Below, piece by piece: positions 63,994-64,000 of a stretch of 64,000 nt of DNA. How positions within the stretch are numbered: the stretch's first letter is position 1; every line of letters starts with the position of its first letter. The translations under genes and the position numbers were made by a program. Below the pieces are notes generated by a model. The model saw only the letters and a program-made list of their open reading frames with translations, was not told where the DNA came from and ran no database searches. The DNA comes from Siminovitchia fordii DSM 16014 = CIP 108821 (GTDB lineage: Bacteria; Bacillota; Bacilli; Bacillales; Bacillaceae_C). The stretch covers positions 156,846 to 220,845 of the forward strand of contig NZ_KB894689.1 of assembly GCF_000374565.1 (NCBI RefSeq), given 5' to 3'.

Positions 63994-64000
63994 TTAACTC

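Overview
The window looks like a low-to-moderate GC Bacillaceae chromosome (Bacillus sensu lato; genus not resolvable by eye). The signs are strong AGGAGG ribosome binding sites with frequent TTG/GTG starts, a SAM-I riboswitch, SigA promoters with 17-bp spacers, cre-like sites, a DUF1540 protein and a YumC-type ferredoxin reductase. No rRNA, tRNA or CRISPR was seen. It is a catabolic region: nearly every intact operon takes up and degrades an organic nitrogen or carbon compound.

Layout. (a) 1-5.1 kb: the end of a CycA-type amino-acid permease, then a guanidino-compound module made of an SSS symporter, a ureohydrolase and a RocR-like sigma-54 activator. A near-ideal -24/-12 promoter and three copies of one palindrome surround it. 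(b) 5.6-7.1 kb: homoserine dehydrogenase without an ACT domain, behind a SAM riboswitch. (c) 7.3-8.8 kb: two tiny genes and decayed sequence. (d) 8.8-21.6 kb: a malonate regulon. M20 amidohydrolase with two membrane proteins, an amidase, the MadLM transporter and the GntR-mdcHABC(DE)G malonate decarboxylase operon all carry a GTCGAC-centred operator just downstream of their promoters. (e) 22-41 kb: a VOC protein, a V4R/PucR-type regulator, flavin reductase, Rieske oxygenase, M19 dipeptidase, three TRAP binding proteins with two QM pairs, a second amidase, an opine-dehydrogenase-like and a 3-hydroxyacyl-CoA-dehydrogenase-like gene, ferredoxin reductase and ferredoxin. (f) 41.3-49.7 kb: a GC-richer, tightly coupled catechol ortho-cleavage operon (catA, catB, DUF3237, pcaD, pcaI, pcaJ, pcaF) with DUF3237 where muconolactone isomerase is expected, then an SDR and an acyl-CoA-dehydrogenase-like monooxygenase. 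(g) 50-54 kb: a DUF4145-like (HEPN) gene with decayed relatives, and a THUMP-type methyltransferase. (h) 54.7-58.2 kb: DapF homologue, lysA remnant, D-cysteine-desulfhydrase homologue and dicarboxylate/amino-acid symporter. (i) 58.3-64 kb: integrase and IS remnants, an AT-rich methyltransferase, a class V aminotransferase, another DUF4145 pseudogene and an IS1182-type element.

How the parts may work together (inference). The shared operator suggests amide-linked malonyl compounds are imported, hydrolysed to malonate and decarboxylated to acetyl units. The dispersed oxygenase, reductase, amidase, SDR and monooxygenase genes beside a catechol pathway resemble the parts list of indole-3-acetate (iac) degradation, though other nitrogen-linked aromatic substrates are equally possible. 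Functions come from motifs and gene context read by eye; no database search was run.
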